Part shown: in pieces, positions 9,769-20,401 of the stretch
Layout of the letters: every line of letters begins with the position of its first letter
How positions within the stretch are numbered: position 1 is the stretch's first letter
Assembly: GCF_000013665.1 (NCBI RefSeq)
Contig: NC_007912.1
Location: 2,652,501-2,716,500 of the forward strand
Length of the DNA: 64,000 nucleotides
Direction: 5' to 3'
From: Saccharophagus degradans 2-40
GTDB lineage: Bacteria > Pseudomonadota > Gammaproteobacteria > Pseudomonadales > Cellvibrionaceae
Position numbers and translations under genes: made by a program
The notes under the pieces: model-generated
Database searches by the model: none
What the model saw: the letters and a program-made list of their open reading frames with translations, nothing else
What the model was told of the DNA's origin: nothing

Positions 9769-9783
9769 CGGTTTGTTTAAACC

Positions 9784-12700
9784 CTATATACGGGATAGAA
9801 GCTTATCAGCCTCTTCCTTCTGCTGATCGTTCCCCTCTTTCTTGATCTCTTCGATAATATCGCGAGCACCTTCAGCGTCACCCATATCGATGTATGCGCG
9901 CGCCAAGTCAAGCTTGGTAGCCGTCTCGTCACTATCACTTAAGAAGCCAAGATCAGAGTCATCATCCATAGAATCTGGGTCGATTTCAGGAATTTCAAAA
10001 TCTAGATCTTCATCTGGAATATCGGAAATAGCCTTTGTAAAAAGGGTGTCATCACCCATTTCTTCTGTGGCTTGCTCTGGCTCCAACCCAGAACCTAACT
10101 CAGGTACGTCAAGCTCTGGCACATCCAATTCAGACTCCAGTTCTAAATCATCCCCTAAGGTATCAAGCCCATCCAAGTCACCAAAGTCAGTAACTGGCTC
10201 TTCCATCTCTAGCGTTGAAGGCTGCGCTTCTGCAGCATCTTCGCTTGCCACCTCTGCAGCCAATGCTTCTTCCGAAAAGTCTGCCTCTAGGTCATCTAAG
10301 TCTAAATCACCGGTTAAAGCATCAAGCTCGTCGTCGAGCGCAGAAAGATCAAGATCCCCCTCTAGCTCATCCACCTCTCCGAGGTCATCGCTGTCTGCTA
10401 CATCCAGCTCAGTGTCAACTGACGCCTGCTCTACTGCAGGTTCATCTACATCTAAGTTTTCTAAATCTAAGCCATCTGCACCTAAATCAAATTCGATATC
10501 CGCTTCAGCACTTTCTTCACTAGCCGGCTGCAAACCGTCTTCTAACGAAAGATCAAATTCACCGTCATCACCCTCTAACGACAACGAGTCATCAATATCT
10601 TCGAGTGTAGTGTCTGCAGCATCATCTAATGACAAATCCAAATCGTCTAACTCATCCAGCCCCTCAAGGCTCAAATCATCAACGTTAAGATCGTCTGCTT
10701 CACTGGAGACTTCAGAGTCAGCGCCTAATGAAGCGTCATCATCCAAAGTACCTAGATCAAAATCGTCCGCTTCAATAGACAGCTCGGTTTGCTCTTCGCC
10801 AGAATCTAACTCCAAAGACTCCAAATCCAAATCTAAAGCAGCCAAATCATCTTCGAGCGAACCAGCTTCAACACCACCGGCCTCTTCTGCAGGCTTATCA
10901 ACGCTTTCAACATTAAAGTCTTCGATACCAAGATCGAAATCGATGGAATCTAAGTCTTCCTCTAAATTGTCAGCAATTAGCTCATCTTCGCTAGAAGCTT
11001 CCGTATCGTCGCCCCCTTGATCCAAGCTTAAAAACTCTTCACTCAAATCAAATTCGCCGTCATCCACCTCGCCCTTGGCGTCAGCATCGGAAACTGCAGG
11101 CGTGATTTGTGTTTCACTTTCGCTAACATCATCTAAATCGAAATCTAACGAGAAATCATCTTCGCTTGGTTTATCGGCAGCACCTTCAACATCATCCAAG
11201 CTTAGATCGAAATCCAAATCATCTAAATCAGCAAGCTCATCACCACTAGATTCATTTATATCGTCTATATCCAAATCAAGACTCAGAGAATCATCTACGT
11301 CAGAAACGTCTAGCTCGAACTCTGTAGCGCCATCTTCAGAATCAGTTGATTCCAAGCCACCAAGATCCAAATCGAAGTCTAACGATTCTTCTTGCTGCGC
11401 TTCAGTAGGCTCTTCCATCGAGCCCAGATCAAAATCAAGATCAGCCTCAGAAGTTGTCGCTTCTTCTACCTCTGTACTGGTCTCTTCACCATCTAGGCTT
11501 AACTCAAAATCTAAATCGTCATTCGAAGGCTCAGACTCTTCCGAACCAGAGAATGTTTCACCCAACACATCAGTTACATACAAATCTGCATCGAATTCAC
11601 CAGCATCTGCAATACCAGCGCGCAATTGCTGGCCGCGCTCAACGTAGCTAGCATCACCTTCGGCATATATAACAGCGAAATGGGGGTCAAACTTATGCAC
11701 ATCATTCTGAGAGGCATATACCTCAAGCAGCTTTAATCTAGCTTCAATGTTGCGCGGCTCTTTTTCTAATGCCGTTACCAACATTTCTTCTGCTTGATCG
11801 TACTTGCCATAAGCAATATAAATATCTGCTTCGGCAGCTGCATCACCAGTCTCAGCTTCTGCGCTTACTTCTTCTTCCGGCGCTTCCTCTTCTAGCTGCT
11901 CAAACTCACTTTCCGTCTCGCCAGTATCTATATCACCCAAAGAAAGCAAATCTTCTTCGTTGGCCTCTGGCGCCTCAAATGTGGTCTGCTCTAGGAAGTC
12001 ATCCTCTTCAAATTCGTCTTTCTTGCCACGTGACCGCACAAAAAGAACAATTGCGCCGAGTATTGCAACTACACCAAGAGCAACAAAAAGAATGTTGTCC
12101 ATTAGCATATCAACAATAGATGGCTCTGGTTTGCGCTGGGTTCGTACAACTTTGGATGGGTCTGGCTTGTTAGCGGCCTCAACCACTTCGGGCTTTGGAA
12201 CTTCTTTTACAGGAGGTGGCGCTACTACATCTGCAGGCTTTTCAGCCATGTCGGTTGTTTCGGTAGCAGACTCGGCAACTTCAGTTTCTGCCGGCGTAAC
12301 AGACTCGTTAACTTCGCCACTTTCTTTTTTGTCTTGTAGATTTTTCTCTGCAGCCAACTCAAGAGCACGTAAATCAGCATTACTTACCTCAACCAAGCGC
12401 TCCATTGTTTGGATCTGCTCTTCTAGCGACTCGATTTTTGAGCGCATTTCTTGGTTGTCGCGCTCAGTTTTTTCAAGTTGCTCTAAGGTTATAGCTAACT
12501 CGCTCTCAAGTGCCTCGGTGCTGCTGGAGCCAGAACCACTGGTACGGCCAGATGCCGCATCACTCGAGTCTTCTGGTGAATAAAGCTTAAGCCTACCCTC
12601 AGCCTTGTCGCTATTACTGCTGCTAGAGGTGTAGCTTTTGCTACCAGACAACTGCACATCGCCAGCAGATGACTTGCCAGACCATGCGGCATTTTGCTGT

Positions 12701-13521
12701 GCCACGCTTCGCACCGCCTCTTGGCGTGTGAATTCTTTAATTTGTGAGGCATCAGGTACGCGTAGAATTTGACCGCGCTTTAACAAGTTAATATTGTTAT
12801 TTATAAACGCATCGGGATTTAATCGCTGAATAGCCAACATAGTTTGCTGAACAGACACACTGCTGTCTGGACGCACCTGAGCTGCAATTTCCCATAAGGT
12901 TTGGTTGGCCTTAACTGGCCCAATTACATCTACACCAGCGTATGCTGATGATTGAGCCTGTGATGGCGCGGAGGCATTAGTAGAGGCACGACCCTCATCA
13001 AAAGAAGAACGTGGGTTGTAGCGCGTATCACTCTTAGGCGCTTGCGCTACAGGCTTCTTTTCGGCGGACCTCTGTGCACCCTGCGTTTGCGTGGCGGCAA
13101 CAGGCTGCGCTGGCGCATCTGCAAAAACAGGTAAATCTAATAGCACAGTGTATTCTCGCAGCACTTTACCGCTTGGCCACTGAGCCTGAATAATGAAGTT
13201 TAGAAAGGGTTCACGCACTGGTTTGGTAGACTTAACGCGAACGATTGGGCCGCTGGCGTTATTGATATCTACCTCGAAGGATAAATCAGATAGGAAGTAT
13301 GGCCGATCTACACCTATGCGTTCAAAATCATCGCGAGACGCTAACCCAATAAGGATCTCTTGCTTAGTAAGATCGCGTATCTGAAGTAGTTTGATTTCAG
13401 CATCTAACGGCTGATTAAGGGAGGATTTGAGATTTACCTCGCCCAAGCCTAGAGCACTTGCCATTTGCGATGCTAACAATGACGCAGCGCCGAAGAGCAT
13501 AGCCAGTGAACGATGACCCAT
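9784..13521 (-). CDS. fimV: FimV family polar scaffold / pilus assembly protein, very acidic
   Basis: FimV proteins are inner-membrane, peptidoglycan-binding scaffolds; in Pseudomonas FimV supports type IV pilus assembly and cAMP-linked twitching. This 1245-residue copy has a signal peptide (1-24), the conserved FimV N-terminal domain (about 25-135), a LysM domain (about 201-257), a coiled coil (about 336-397) and one membrane segment (about 475-496). A very long Asp/Glu/Leu/Ser-rich region (about 503-1185) contains one TPR-like patch near 565-610. The conserved C-terminal FimV TPR motif comes last (about 1200-1245). The acidic region is built of degenerate repeats such as DLDFDLSLDD. truA downstream matches the Pseudomonas order. 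The ATG at 13519-13521 has an AAGGA site about 10 bases upstream. Other type IV pilus genes are not in the window. Confidence 0.94.
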   Translation of the reverse strand: MGHRSLAMLFGAASLLASQMASALGLGEVNLKSSLNQPLDAEIKLLQIRDLTKQEILIGLASRDDFERIGVDRPYFLSDLSFEVDINNASGPIVRVKSTKPVREPFLNFIIQAQWPSGKVLREYTVLLDLPVFADAPAQPVAATQTQGAQRSAEKKPVAQAPKSDTRYNPRSSFDEGRASTNASAPSQAQSSAYAGVDVIGPVKANQTLWEIAAQVRPDSSVSVQQTMLAIQRLNPDAFINNNINLLKRGQILRVPDASQIKEFTRQEAVRSVAQQNAAWSGKSSAGDVQLSGSKSYTSSSSNSDKAEGRLKLYSPEDSSDAASGRTSGSGSSSTEALESELAITLEQLEKTERDNQEMRSKIESLEEQIQTMERLVEVSNADLRALELAAEKNLQDKKESGEVNESVTPAETEVAESATETTDMAEKPADVVAPPPVKEVPKPEVVEAANKPDPSKVVRTQRKPEPSIVDMLMDNILFVALGVVAILGAIVLFVRSRGKKDEFEEDDFLEQTTFEAPEANEEDLLSLGDIDTGETESEFEQLEEEAPEEEVSAEAETGDAAAEADIYIAYGKYDQAEEMLVTALEKEPRNIEARLKLLEVYASQNDVHKFDPHFAVIYAEGDASYVERGQQLRAGIADAGEFDADLYVTDVLGETFSGSEESEPSNDDLDFELSLDGEETSTEVEEATTSEADLDFDLGSMEEPTEAQQEESLDFDLDLGGLESTDSEDGATEFELDVSDVDDSLSLDLDIDDINESSGDELADLDDLDFDLSLDDVEGAADKPSEDDFSLDFDLDDVSESETQITPAVSDADAKGEVDDGEFDLSEEFLSLDQGGDDTEASSEDELIADNLEEDLDSIDFDLGIEDFNVESVDKPAEEAGGVEAGSLEDDLAALDLDLESLELDSGEEQTELSIEADDFDLGTLDDDASLGADSEVSSEADDLNVDDLSLEGLDELDDLDLSLDDAADTTLEDIDDSLSLEGDDGEFDLSLEDGLQPASEESAEADIEFDLGADGLDLENLDVDEPAVEQASVDTELDVADSDDLGEVDELEGDLDLSALDDELDALTGDLDLDDLEADFSEEALAAEVASEDAAEAQPSTLEMEEPVTDFGDLDGLDTLGDDLELESELDVPELDVPELGSGLEPEQATEEMGDDTLFTKAISDIPDEDLDFEIPEIDPDSMDDDSDLGFLSDSDETATKLDLARAYIDMGDAEGARDIIEEIKKEGNDQQKEEADKLLSRI

Positions 13522-14010
13522 AGGATGATCCTTTTTTATCTTGTGTCTCTTTGACAGCTGAACCAGAGGTTCTTACACATTCAACAACTGCTGCCCTAAC
13601 GGTGAATACACCAAATAGAAGCCGGCAAGTTTACTCTCTAACCGAGCAATTCTCAGTTATAAAATAGTCGTTAAATACTTACCTAAACGTACTCACTTCA
13701 CACATTGCTCGCTGAATAAAAATGGAAGCGCATTTAGGCTACAAATAATATTCGATGAACCATACCACAAAGATACAGCTGAAACCTCGAATAATCTTTC
13801 AGTATTGGTCGTAAGTATTCATTATAAATAGCTTTTTTTCAACTTATTGGCTTTAAATTCACTGCTCTGTTGGGTCTTTCACGGTGAATTTAATTGCTTT
13901 GGCAACGGCACCCTGTTGTTTTTTTGGGCTAATGAGACCAATCTCACACTTATGTCACCCCAATCCTTAGTAAAACCCAGCTTGTGCATACACCAAAATC
14001 ACACGGGCAC
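13522..14010. other. Long intergenic region upstream of fimV
   Basis: About 490 bases between the asd terminator and the fimV start carry no convincing gene. The sequence is AT-rich. A 68-codon frame on the plus strand (13847-14053) runs into the asd terminator and has no ribosome binding site or recognisable content. The region probably holds the fimV promoter, but no clear -35/-10 pair could be assigned by eye. Confidence 0.5.
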
Positions 14011-14040
14011 AAAAAAGCCGGGCTTAACCCGGCTTCATTT
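14011..14040 (-). terminator. Rho-independent terminator after asd
   Basis: The perfect stem AAGCCGGG (14015-14022) pairs with CCCGGCTT (14028-14035) around a 5-base loop. On the minus strand it is followed by a T-run from the A-tract at 14011-14016. It lies 27 bases after the asd stop. Confidence 0.9.
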
Positions 14041-14066
14041 GAATTGCGCTTAAATTGCTCTAGAAC

Positions 14067-15173
14067 TTACGCTTCGCGCAAGATTCTCAACATTCTGCGC
14101 AATGGCTCTGCAGCGCCCCACAGCAACTGGTCACCCACTGTAAATGCCGTAAGGTATTGAGGTCCCATAGACATTTTACGCAAACGACCTACTGGCACAG
14201 AAAGCGTACCAGTTACTTTGGTTGGCGTTAAATCGCTAAGTGTTTCTGCGCGATTGTTCGGTACAACCTTCACCCAATCGTTAGCATTGGCAATAATTGA
14301 TTCGATGTCCGCCATTGGCACATCTTTGTTCAACTTGATAGTCAACGCCTGACTGTGACAGCGCATTGCACCAATACGCACACAAATGCCATCTATCGCA
14401 ATGGGGTTAGCAGAGCGCCCTAATATTTTATTGGTCTCCGCCTCGGCCTTCCACTCTTCACGACTTTGGAAGTTTTCAAGTTGAGTATCGATATACGGCA
14501 ACAAGCTACCCGCCAATGGCGCACCAAAGTTATCGGTAGTTAGACCTGTTCGCATTGTTTCTGCAACTTTGCGATCGATATCTAAAATAGCAGACGCTGG
14601 GTTAGCCAAGTCGTCGGCCACTGCAGCCTTAATTTCACCCATTTGCGTGATTAGTTCGCGCATATTTTGCGCACCGGCACCACTGGCCGCTTGGTATGTC
14701 ATTGCACTTACCCAATCAACCAAGCCTTCTTTAAACAAGCCACCTAAGCCCATAAGCATCAAGCTTACTGTGCAGTTACCGCCAATAAAGTTTTTAACGC
14801 CACGCGCCAATCCATCGCGAATCACACCGTCGTTTACTGGGTCTAAAATGATTAAAGCGTCATCTTTCATGCGCAATGAAGAAGCCGCATCTATCCAGTA
14901 GCCATCCCAGCCCGCACCGCGCAAATCACCAAACACTTTCTTGGTGTAGTCGCCGCCCTGACAAGAGATAATCGCGTCCAGCGCTTTTAACTCGTTGATA
15001 TCATGCGCATCTTTTAGTGGTGGCACATCTACACCCACGTCTGGCGCAGCACCACCAACATTAGAGGTGGTAAAAAATATTGGCTCAATACCAGCAAAAT
15101 CATTCTCTTCTAGCATACGCCCCATTAACACGGAGCCAACCATTCCACGCCATCCAACAAAACCAACTTTCAT
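14067..15173 (-). CDS. asd: Aspartate-semialdehyde dehydrogenase
   Basis: Asd reduces beta-aspartyl phosphate to aspartate semialdehyde with NADPH, the branch point to lysine/DAP, threonine and methionine. The 368-residue protein has the N-terminal nucleotide-binding [11 protein letters not shown], the catalytic cysteine C134 in GGNCTVSLM, and the substrate-binding [10 protein letters not shown] motif. The [18 protein letters not shown] pattern and length match the gammaproteobacterial (E. coli-type) enzyme. It lies 75 bases after leuB in the same direction, as in Pseudomonas, so leuC-leuD-leuB-asd could form one long transcript ending at the terminator at 14011-14040. Confidence 0.97.
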   Translation of the reverse strand: MKVGFVGWRGMVGSVLMGRMLEENDFAGIEPIFFTTSNVGGAAPDVGVDVPPLKDAHDINELKALDAIISCQGGDYTKKVFGDLRGAGWDGYWIDAASSLRMKDDALIILDPVNDGVIRDGLARGVKNFIGGNCTVSLMLMGLGGLFKEGLVDWVSAMTYQAASGAGAQNMRELITQMGEIKAAVADDLANPASAILDIDRKVAETMRTGLTTDNFGAPLAGSLLPYIDTQLENFQSREEWKAEAETNKILGRSANPIAIDGICVRIGAMRCHSQALTIKLNKDVPMADIESIIANANDWVKVVPNNRAETLSDLTPTKVTGTLSVPVGRLRKMSMGPQYLTAFTVGDQLLWGAAEPLRRMLRILREA

Positions 15174-15248
15174 AACCTAGCCCTTCTATTCACAAATGAA
15201 TAAATAAAATGAATTAACAAGCTGTGCCGCCGTTACGCGCGACAAGCT

Positions 15249-16322
15249 TTATATTTTCGCGGCAACCGCATCACCCATTTCTTGAGTGGAAACCTTTTTC
15301 ATACCCTCGGAGAAGATATCAGCCGAACGCAAACCATCATCCAGCACCGCACCAACAGCCGCTTCTATCGCATCGGCTGCTGCCGCTTCGTTTAGCGAGT
15401 AGCGAAGCATCATGGCGGCTGACAAAATTGTCGCAAGCGGGTTAGCAACACCCTGCCCAGCTATATCAGGTGCCGAGCCGTGCACAGGCTCATATAAACC
15501 TTTACTATCTTGATTTAGGGACGCAGACGGCAGCATACCAATCGACCCAGTCAACATGGCGGCAGTATCAGACAAAATATCGCCGAACATATTGCCAGTT
15601 ACCACCACATCAAACTGCTTAGGTGCGCGCACCAATTGCATTGCAGCATTATCTACGTACATGTGGCTCAATTCGACTTCCGGGTAGTCTTTGGATATAG
15701 ACTGTATAACTTCGCGCCAAAGCACAGTTGCCTCTAGCACGTTCGCCTTATCGACAGAACACACTTTCTTATCGCGCTTCATCGCCATTTCGAAGGCAGT
15801 ACGACCTATACGCTCAATTTCATGCTCGGCGTATACGTAAGTGTTGTAACCTTGGCGCTCACCGTTATCCAACAAGCGAATACCGCGCGGCTCACCAAAA
15901 TAAATACCGCCAGTTAACTCACGCACAATGAGAATATCCAAACCTGATACGATCTCTGGCTTAAGTGATGAAGCATCGGCCAATTGCGGATACAAAATGG
16001 CAGGACGCAAGTTAGCGTACAAACCCATTTCATAGCGAATTTTTAGCAAGCCTTTTTCTGGACGAATATTAGAATCTAGCGCGTCCCACTTAGGCCCGCC
16101 TACAGACCCCATAAGTACCGCGTCAGCCGCTTTACAGCGATCCAACGTGGATTGAGCCAGGGGCACACCGTGTACATCTATTGCACATCCACCAATCAAA
16201 TCTTCTTCAAACTTCAAACCAAGCTTGAATTTAGCATCAACCGCTTCAAGCACTTTTTTAGCTTCGGCAACAATTTCTGGCCCAATGCCATCACCCGGCA
16301 ACAATACAATTTTTTTAGACAA
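15249..16322 (-). CDS. leuB: 3-isopropylmalate dehydrogenase
   Basis: LeuB oxidises and decarboxylates 3-isopropylmalate with NAD+ in leucine synthesis. The 357-residue protein shows the [11 protein letters not shown] start, the [10 protein letters not shown] motif with catalytic Tyr, the Lys in [15 protein letters not shown] and the C-terminal [15 protein letters not shown]-binding motif. The start is TTG at 16320-16322; a GGAGA site lies about 9 bases upstream and the N-terminus [10 protein letters not shown] is the family norm, so the unusual start codon is credible. It follows leuD by 53 bases; the methyltransferase gene found between leuD and leuB in P. aeruginosa is absent. Confidence 0.96.
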   Translation of the reverse strand: MSKKIVLLPGDGIGPEIVAEAKKVLEAVDAKFKLGLKFEEDLIGGCAIDVHGVPLAQSTLDRCKAADAVLMGSVGGPKWDALDSNIRPEKGLLKIRYEMGLYANLRPAILYPQLADASSLKPEIVSGLDILIVRELTGGIYFGEPRGIRLLDNGERQGYNTYVYAEHEIERIGRTAFEMAMKRDKKVCSVDKANVLEATVLWREVIQSISKDYPEVELSHMYVDNAAMQLVRAPKQFDVVVTGNMFGDILSDTAAMLTGSIGMLPSASLNQDSKGLYEPVHGSAPDIAGQGVANPLATILSAAMMLRYSLNEAAAADAIEAAVGAVLDDGLRSADIFSEGMKKVSTQEMGDAVAAKI

Positions 16323-16375
16323 TGCCCTGTCTCCAATTCTGTTTAAACGTTGTAAAGGTTGGATACCAACCGTAA

Positions 16376-17023
16376 TTATTCAGATGCAGCAAACAACCAA
16401 GGCGCACGCTTTGCGCGCTCTGCTTCATAAGCGGTAATGCTATCGGCGTGCTGCAGCGTAAGGCCAATATCATCTAAACCTTTCAGCAAACAGTGCTTGC
16501 GGAACTCGTCCACCTCGAATGAGTAGCTATTACCCGAAGGCGTTGTCACCGTTTGAGCTGGCAAATCGATAACAAGACGATAGCCTTCTGTTTGATACAT
16601 TTCCACAAACAAAGATTCCACAATTTCTTCATCTAAAACAATGGGTAAGATGCCATTCTTAAAGCAGTTATTGAAAAAAATATCGGCGAAGCTAGGTGCA
16701 ATAATGCAGTGAAAACCATACTCGTCTAGCGCCCAAGGCGCGTGCTCACGGCTTGAACCGCAGCCAAAGTTCTCACGTGCAAGCAATACAGAAGCCCCTT
16801 CGTACCTTTTAAAGTTAAGAGGGAAATCTGGGTTAATGGGGCGATTGCTATTGTCTCGCCCAGGTTCGCCTTTATCTAAATAGCGCAGCTCGTCGAACAA
16901 GTTGGCTCCAAAGCCCGTACGCTGAATAGATTTAAGAAACTGCTTAGGGATAATTAAATCGGTATCCACATTGGGCCTATCCATAGGTGCCGCAAGCCCG
17001 TTTAGTGTAGTAAAACTTCTCAT
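16376..17023 (-). CDS. leuD: 3-isopropylmalate dehydratase small subunit
   Basis: LeuD is the swivel-domain subunit that works with LeuC to isomerise 2-isopropylmalate to 3-isopropylmalate. The 215-residue protein starts [30 protein letters not shown], shown here only as a landmark split: MRSFTTLNG, then [13 protein letters not shown]. It contains the [15 protein letters not shown] substrate-binding motif. The length is normal. The start ATG has a GGAGAG ribosome binding site. It lies 15 bases after leuC, so the two subunits are surely co-expressed. Confidence 0.97.
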   Translation of the reverse strand: MRSFTTLNGLAAPMDRPNVDTDLIIPKQFLKSIQRTGFGANLFDELRYLDKGEPGRDNSNRPINPDFPLNFKRYEGASVLLARENFGCGSSREHAPWALDEYGFHCIIAPSFADIFFNNCFKNGILPIVLDEEIVESLFVEMYQTEGYRLVIDLPAQTVTTPSGNSYSFEVDEFRKHCLLKGLDDIGLTLQHADSITAYEAERAKRAPWLFAASE

Positions 17024-17038
17024 AATTTTCTCTCCGGA

Positions 17039-18457
17039 CTAAAACTCGCGAACATCAACAAAATGGCCAGCTATGGCAGCTGCTGCCGCCATCGCAGGGC
17101 TAACCAAATGCGTTCGACCACCGTAACCTTGGCGCCCCTCAAAGTTGCGATTTGAGGTGGAAGCGCAATGCTCTCCGTCACCCAACTTATCTGCGTTCAT
17201 TGCTAAGCACATAGAGCAACCTGGCTCGCGCCACTCTAAACCAGCCTCAACAAAGATTTTATCTAAGCCTTCTGCTTCGGCTTGCGCCTTAACTGCTCCA
17301 GAGCCGGGCACCACAATAGCTTCTTTTACGCTGGCAGCTTTAGTACGCCCTTTCACCACTTCAGCAGCGGCACGTATATCTTCTATGCGTGAGTTAGTAC
17401 ACGAACCAATAAAAACACGATCGACATATATATCTTTTATCGCCTGCCCTGCTTTAAGCCCCATGTATTGCAACGCGCGACGCATGCCGTTTTGCTTAAC
17501 TGCATCGGTTTCTAGCTCAGGGTCTGGAATAGACGCATCAACGGGCAACACCATCTCTGGTGATGTACCCCAACTAACTTGCGGCAGAATCTCTTCCCCA
17601 CGAAGCTCAACAACCGCATCAAACACCGCGTCGTCATCGCTTTTTAGATCGCGCCATGCTGCAACAGCTTGCTCCCAATGTTCACCCTTGGGTGCAAATG
17701 AGCGGCCTTTTACATAATCGATAGTGATATCGTCTACAGCGACCATACCGGCGCGAGCACCAGCCTCAATAGCCATGTTACACACAGTTAAACGACCTTC
17801 CATCGACATAGATCGCATAACTTCACCGCCAAACTCGATGGCATAACCTGTACCACCAGCAGTGCCTATTTTGCCAATAATGGCCAACACAACGTCTTTC
17901 GGTGTAACACCTGCACCAAGCTTGCCATCCACCTTAACCAGCATGCTTTTCATTTTTTTAGCAACTAAACACTGGGTAGCAAGTACGTGCTCCACTTCAC
18001 TGGTACCAATACCCATTGCTAACGCACCTAGGGCGCCGTTGGTAGAGGTATGGGAGTCACCACATACAATGGTCATTCCAGGCAGGCATGCGCCGGTTTC
18101 AGGGCCAACCACGTGCACAATACCTTGGCGTGCATCATTAATTTTAAACTCTAGAATGCCAAGCTCATCGCAGTTGGAATCTAACGTTTGCACCTGAATA
18201 CGGGAGGTAGGGTCTTCGATACCCTCTACCCCAGAAGCGCGCTCTTTTTGCGTTGTAGGTACGTTATGATCTGGCGTGGCAACCACAGAATCTACACGCC
18301 ACGGCTTGCGCTTTGCTAACCGCAACCCTTCAAAAGCCTGCGGAGAAGTTACTTCGTGAACAATGTGCCTATCTATGTACAGTAACGCGGAGCCGTCATC
18401 GCGCTGCTGAACTAGATGGTCATCCCAAAGCTTGTCGTATAGGGTTTTACCGCCCAT
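17039..18457 (-). CDS. leuC: 3-isopropylmalate dehydratase large subunit
   Basis: LeuC is the [4Fe-4S] aconitase-family subunit of isopropylmalate isomerase. The 472-residue protein begins [16 protein letters not shown] and has the [12 protein letters not shown] motif. The cluster cysteines are in FIGSCTNSR and GCSMCLAMN. The ATG at 18455-18457 has a strong GAGGAAAGG site. leuA is not in the window. It is the first gene of a leuC-leuD-leuB(-asd) run and is divergent to a LysR-type gene 158 bases away, which is a likely regulator by position. Confidence 0.97.
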   Translation of the reverse strand: MGGKTLYDKLWDDHLVQQRDDGSALLYIDRHIVHEVTSPQAFEGLRLAKRKPWRVDSVVATPDHNVPTTQKERASGVEGIEDPTSRIQVQTLDSNCDELGILEFKINDARQGIVHVVGPETGACLPGMTIVCGDSHTSTNGALGALAMGIGTSEVEHVLATQCLVAKKMKSMLVKVDGKLGAGVTPKDVVLAIIGKIGTAGGTGYAIEFGGEVMRSMSMEGRLTVCNMAIEAGARAGMVAVDDITIDYVKGRSFAPKGEHWEQAVAAWRDLKSDDDAVFDAVVELRGEEILPQVSWGTSPEMVLPVDASIPDPELETDAVKQNGMRRALQYMGLKAGQAIKDIYVDRVFIGSCTNSRIEDIRAAAEVVKGRTKAASVKEAIVVPGSGAVKAQAEAEGLDKIFVEAGLEWREPGCSMCLAMNADKLGDGEHCASTSNRNFEGRQGYGGRTHLVSPAMAAAAAIAGHFVDVREF

Positions 18458-18583
18458 TGCCTTTCCTCAAATTGCTTAACTATTGGTTAATCTATAAATC
18501 GAACCTTTAGTCGATCTATTGATAATTGCAGCTATTTTAAGCAGCCAACAACAATAACTCAAATTCATTATTTTCATTAGTTG

Positions 18584-18596
18584 CATTCCCAAAATG
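18584..18596. promoter_or_regulatory. Candidate LysR-type operator dyad between leuC and its divergent regulator
   Basis: The dyad CATT-N5-AATG lies just before the LysR gene start in the 158-base divergent leuC/LysR region, within AT-rich sequence that also contains ATTCATT copies. LysR regulators commonly bind such interrupted dyads near their own start. This is a weak, position-based suggestion. Confidence 0.3.
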
Positions 18597-18615
18597 AATA
18601 GCTATGATTACCAGC

Positions 18616-19503
18616 ATGGATACAGACGGATTAAAAGCTTTTTTAGCAGTCGCGGAACACCACTCGTTTTCGGTGGCAGCCCAACACCTGTTTATTACTC
18701 AGCCAGCCGTTAGCAAGCGTATAGCCGCACTTGAGCAAGAGCTAAACCATATATTGTTCGACAGGCTTGGGCGAGATGTAGCCCTAACAGAGGCCGGCCA
18801 GGCACTGTTACCGCGAGCGCAGGCGATTTTGAATAGCATGCACGAAGCCCAGCGCACTATTCGTGAGTTTTCTGGCGAAATTGTGGGCACCCTGCGAGTA
18901 GCTACCAGTCATCATATTGGCTTGCACCACCTTCCCCCCATTTTGCGCGAGTTTGCGGCTAACCATAAACAAGTTAACTTACAATTTGACTTCCTAGACT
19001 CTGAGCAGGCACACGAAAAGGTTCTGCGCGGCGATTGCGACTTGGCTGTAGTTACACTAGCCCCCACACTAGAAGAAAACCTAGAAGCATCAGTGTTGTG
19101 GCCCGACCCATTGTGCTTTATTGTTGGCGCCAATCACCCACTGGCCACCTCTAAAAACATTTCGCTAGAAGAGCTAAGCCGAACACCAGCCATTCTGCCA
19201 GATTTAAATACTTACACCGGCCGCCTAGTAAAACACTTTTTCGACACCCAAGGCTTAGCGTTAAATTTAAACATGGCAACCAATTACCTAGAAACTATTA
19301 AAATGATGGTCACAGTAGGTTTAGGCTGGAGCGTATTACCTAAAACGATGGTGGACAGTAGTTTAAAAATTTTACCGATTAAAAACATCCAGCTAGAAAG
19401 ACAGCTAGGCGTGGTCATTCATAAAAAGCGCACTCTCGGCAATGCCGCGCGCGCCTTTTTTGAAGTTTTAAGCGCCAACTCTCAAATAAAGCAGATCAAC
19501 TAA
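18616..19503 (+). CDS. LysR-family transcriptional regulator beside leuC
   Basis: This is a LysR-type regulator of about 295 residues. The winged helix-turn-helix is at residues about 1-60 (GLKAFLAVAEHHSFSVAAQ, then the recognition helix QPAVSKRIAALEQEL). The effector-binding domain follows from about 88 (GTLRVATSHHIGLHHLPPIL). The chosen ATG at 18616 gives the canonical MDTDGLKAF start; an ATG four codons earlier (18604) is also open and neither has a good ribosome binding site. An equivalent LysR gene stands next to leuC in Pseudomonas, so a role in leucine-pathway control is likely but not shown. The effector is unknown. Confidence 0.9.
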   Translation: MDTDGLKAFLAVAEHHSFSVAAQHLFITQPAVSKRIAALEQELNHILFDRLGRDVALTEAGQALLPRAQAILNSMHEAQRTIREFSGEIVGTLRVATSHHIGLHHLPPILREFAANHKQVNLQFDFLDSEQAHEKVLRGDCDLAVVTLAPTLEENLEASVLWPDPLCFIVGANHPLATSKNISLEELSRTPAILPDLNTYTGRLVKHFFDTQGLALNLNMATNYLETIKMMVTVGLGWSVLPKTMVDSSLKILPIKNIQLERQLGVVIHKKRTLGNAARAFFEVLSANSQIKQIN

Positions 19504-19572
19504 ACGTTTTTGTATTAATAATTTGCTATACACATTAGCAGTAATTAAAAACTACCAAAGAAAGGTGTAATC

Positions 19573-20343
19573 ATGAAAAAAATCGCACTAGCAGCAGCTT
19601 TAATTGCGGTCCCCCACTTAGCCTCTGCAGATACAATACTCGGGCTATACGCTGGCGCAGGGATTTGGAACACAAGCATGGAAGGCACCGTGGGGTCCGA
19701 TGAAGACCCAATCACATCAAAGGAACTGGGTATTGATAGCAACCAAAATACATTCTTCTACGCTGCCCTCGAGCACCCTATTCCACTCGTACCCAACATT
19801 AGAATTGCACATACTGGGCTGCAAGTAGACGGCCAAGCAATAGTCTCACGCGAATTCACCCTAGATGAATACACCTTCCAAGCCGATGCTGATACCGCAA
19901 CCGAAATCGATCTAACCCATACCGATTTCACACTGTATTACGAACTGCTTGATAATTGGGTGACCATGGATTTAGGTATAACCGCACGCCAACTAGACGG
20001 CTATGCCAAAGTAGAAGGCACGGTAATACAAGATGATGTAGAAGAGCAGCGCACAGAGACAGTAGATTTAGACGTAATAGTACCGATGCTTTACGCCCGC
20101 GCTCAATTTGACCTCCCACTTACGGGCTTTCATGCTGGTGGTGCTATTAACTACATTGGCTACGAAGAAAACACCTTTTCGGATATCGATGTATACGTAG
20201 GTTACTCTGCCGGCACGCTAGGCTTAGATATGGGGATAGATGTAGGTTACAGAAAGTTGAATGTGACGGTAGATGATGATGAAGAACTAACTGCTGATGT
20301 TTCTGTGGATGGCATTTACGCAGCACTCACCCTGCACTTTTAA
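19573..20343 (+). CDS. TIGR04219-type outer-membrane beta-barrel protein
   Basis: The 256-residue protein has a clear Sec signal peptide (1-19, cleavage after HLASA). Alternating amphipathic strands and a terminal aromatic residue (LTLHF) are the hallmarks of an outer-membrane barrel recognised by the Bam machinery. The opening GLYAGAGIWNTSMEG and the overall length match the TIGR04219 family, whose function is not known to me. The ATG is supported by AAAGGTG upstream. It is a single-gene unit that ends at a strong bidirectional terminator shared with the next gene. Confidence 0.8.
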   Translation: MKKIALAAALIAVPHLASADTILGLYAGAGIWNTSMEGTVGSDEDPITSKELGIDSNQNTFFYAALEHPIPLVPNIRIAHTGLQVDGQAIVSREFTLDEYTFQADADTATEIDLTHTDFTLYYELLDNWVTMDLGITARQLDGYAKVEGTVIQDDVEEQRTETVDLDVIVPMLYARAQFDLPLTGFHAGGAINYIGYEENTFSDIDVYVGYSAGTLGLDMGIDVGYRKLNVTVDDDEELTADVSVDGIYAALTLHF

Positions 20344-20361
20344 ACAAACCTTGCTCACAAA

Positions 20362-20393
20362 CAAAAACGCCGCATAGATGTGCGGCGTTTTTG
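20362..20393. terminator. Bidirectional terminator between convergent genes
   Basis: The perfect stem AAAAACGCCGCA (20363-20374) pairs with TGCGGCGTTTTT (20381-20392) around a 6-base loop, with an A-run on one side and a T-run on the other. It sits between the convergent barrel-protein gene and the secreted helical protein gene and can serve both. Confidence 0.93.
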
Positions 20394-20401
20394 TTTTTAG
20401 G

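Noticed and set aside
9842-11647. Two long plus-strand frames of Ser/Lys-rich protein (392 and 190 codons)
   Set aside because: They are the antisense of the Asp/Glu/Leu repeats of fimV. The composition is forced by the complementary codons and there is no ribosome binding site or conserved domain.
13847-14053. 68-codon plus-strand frame in the fimV-asd gap
   Set aside because: It runs through the asd terminator, has no ribosome binding site and shows no recognisable protein features.
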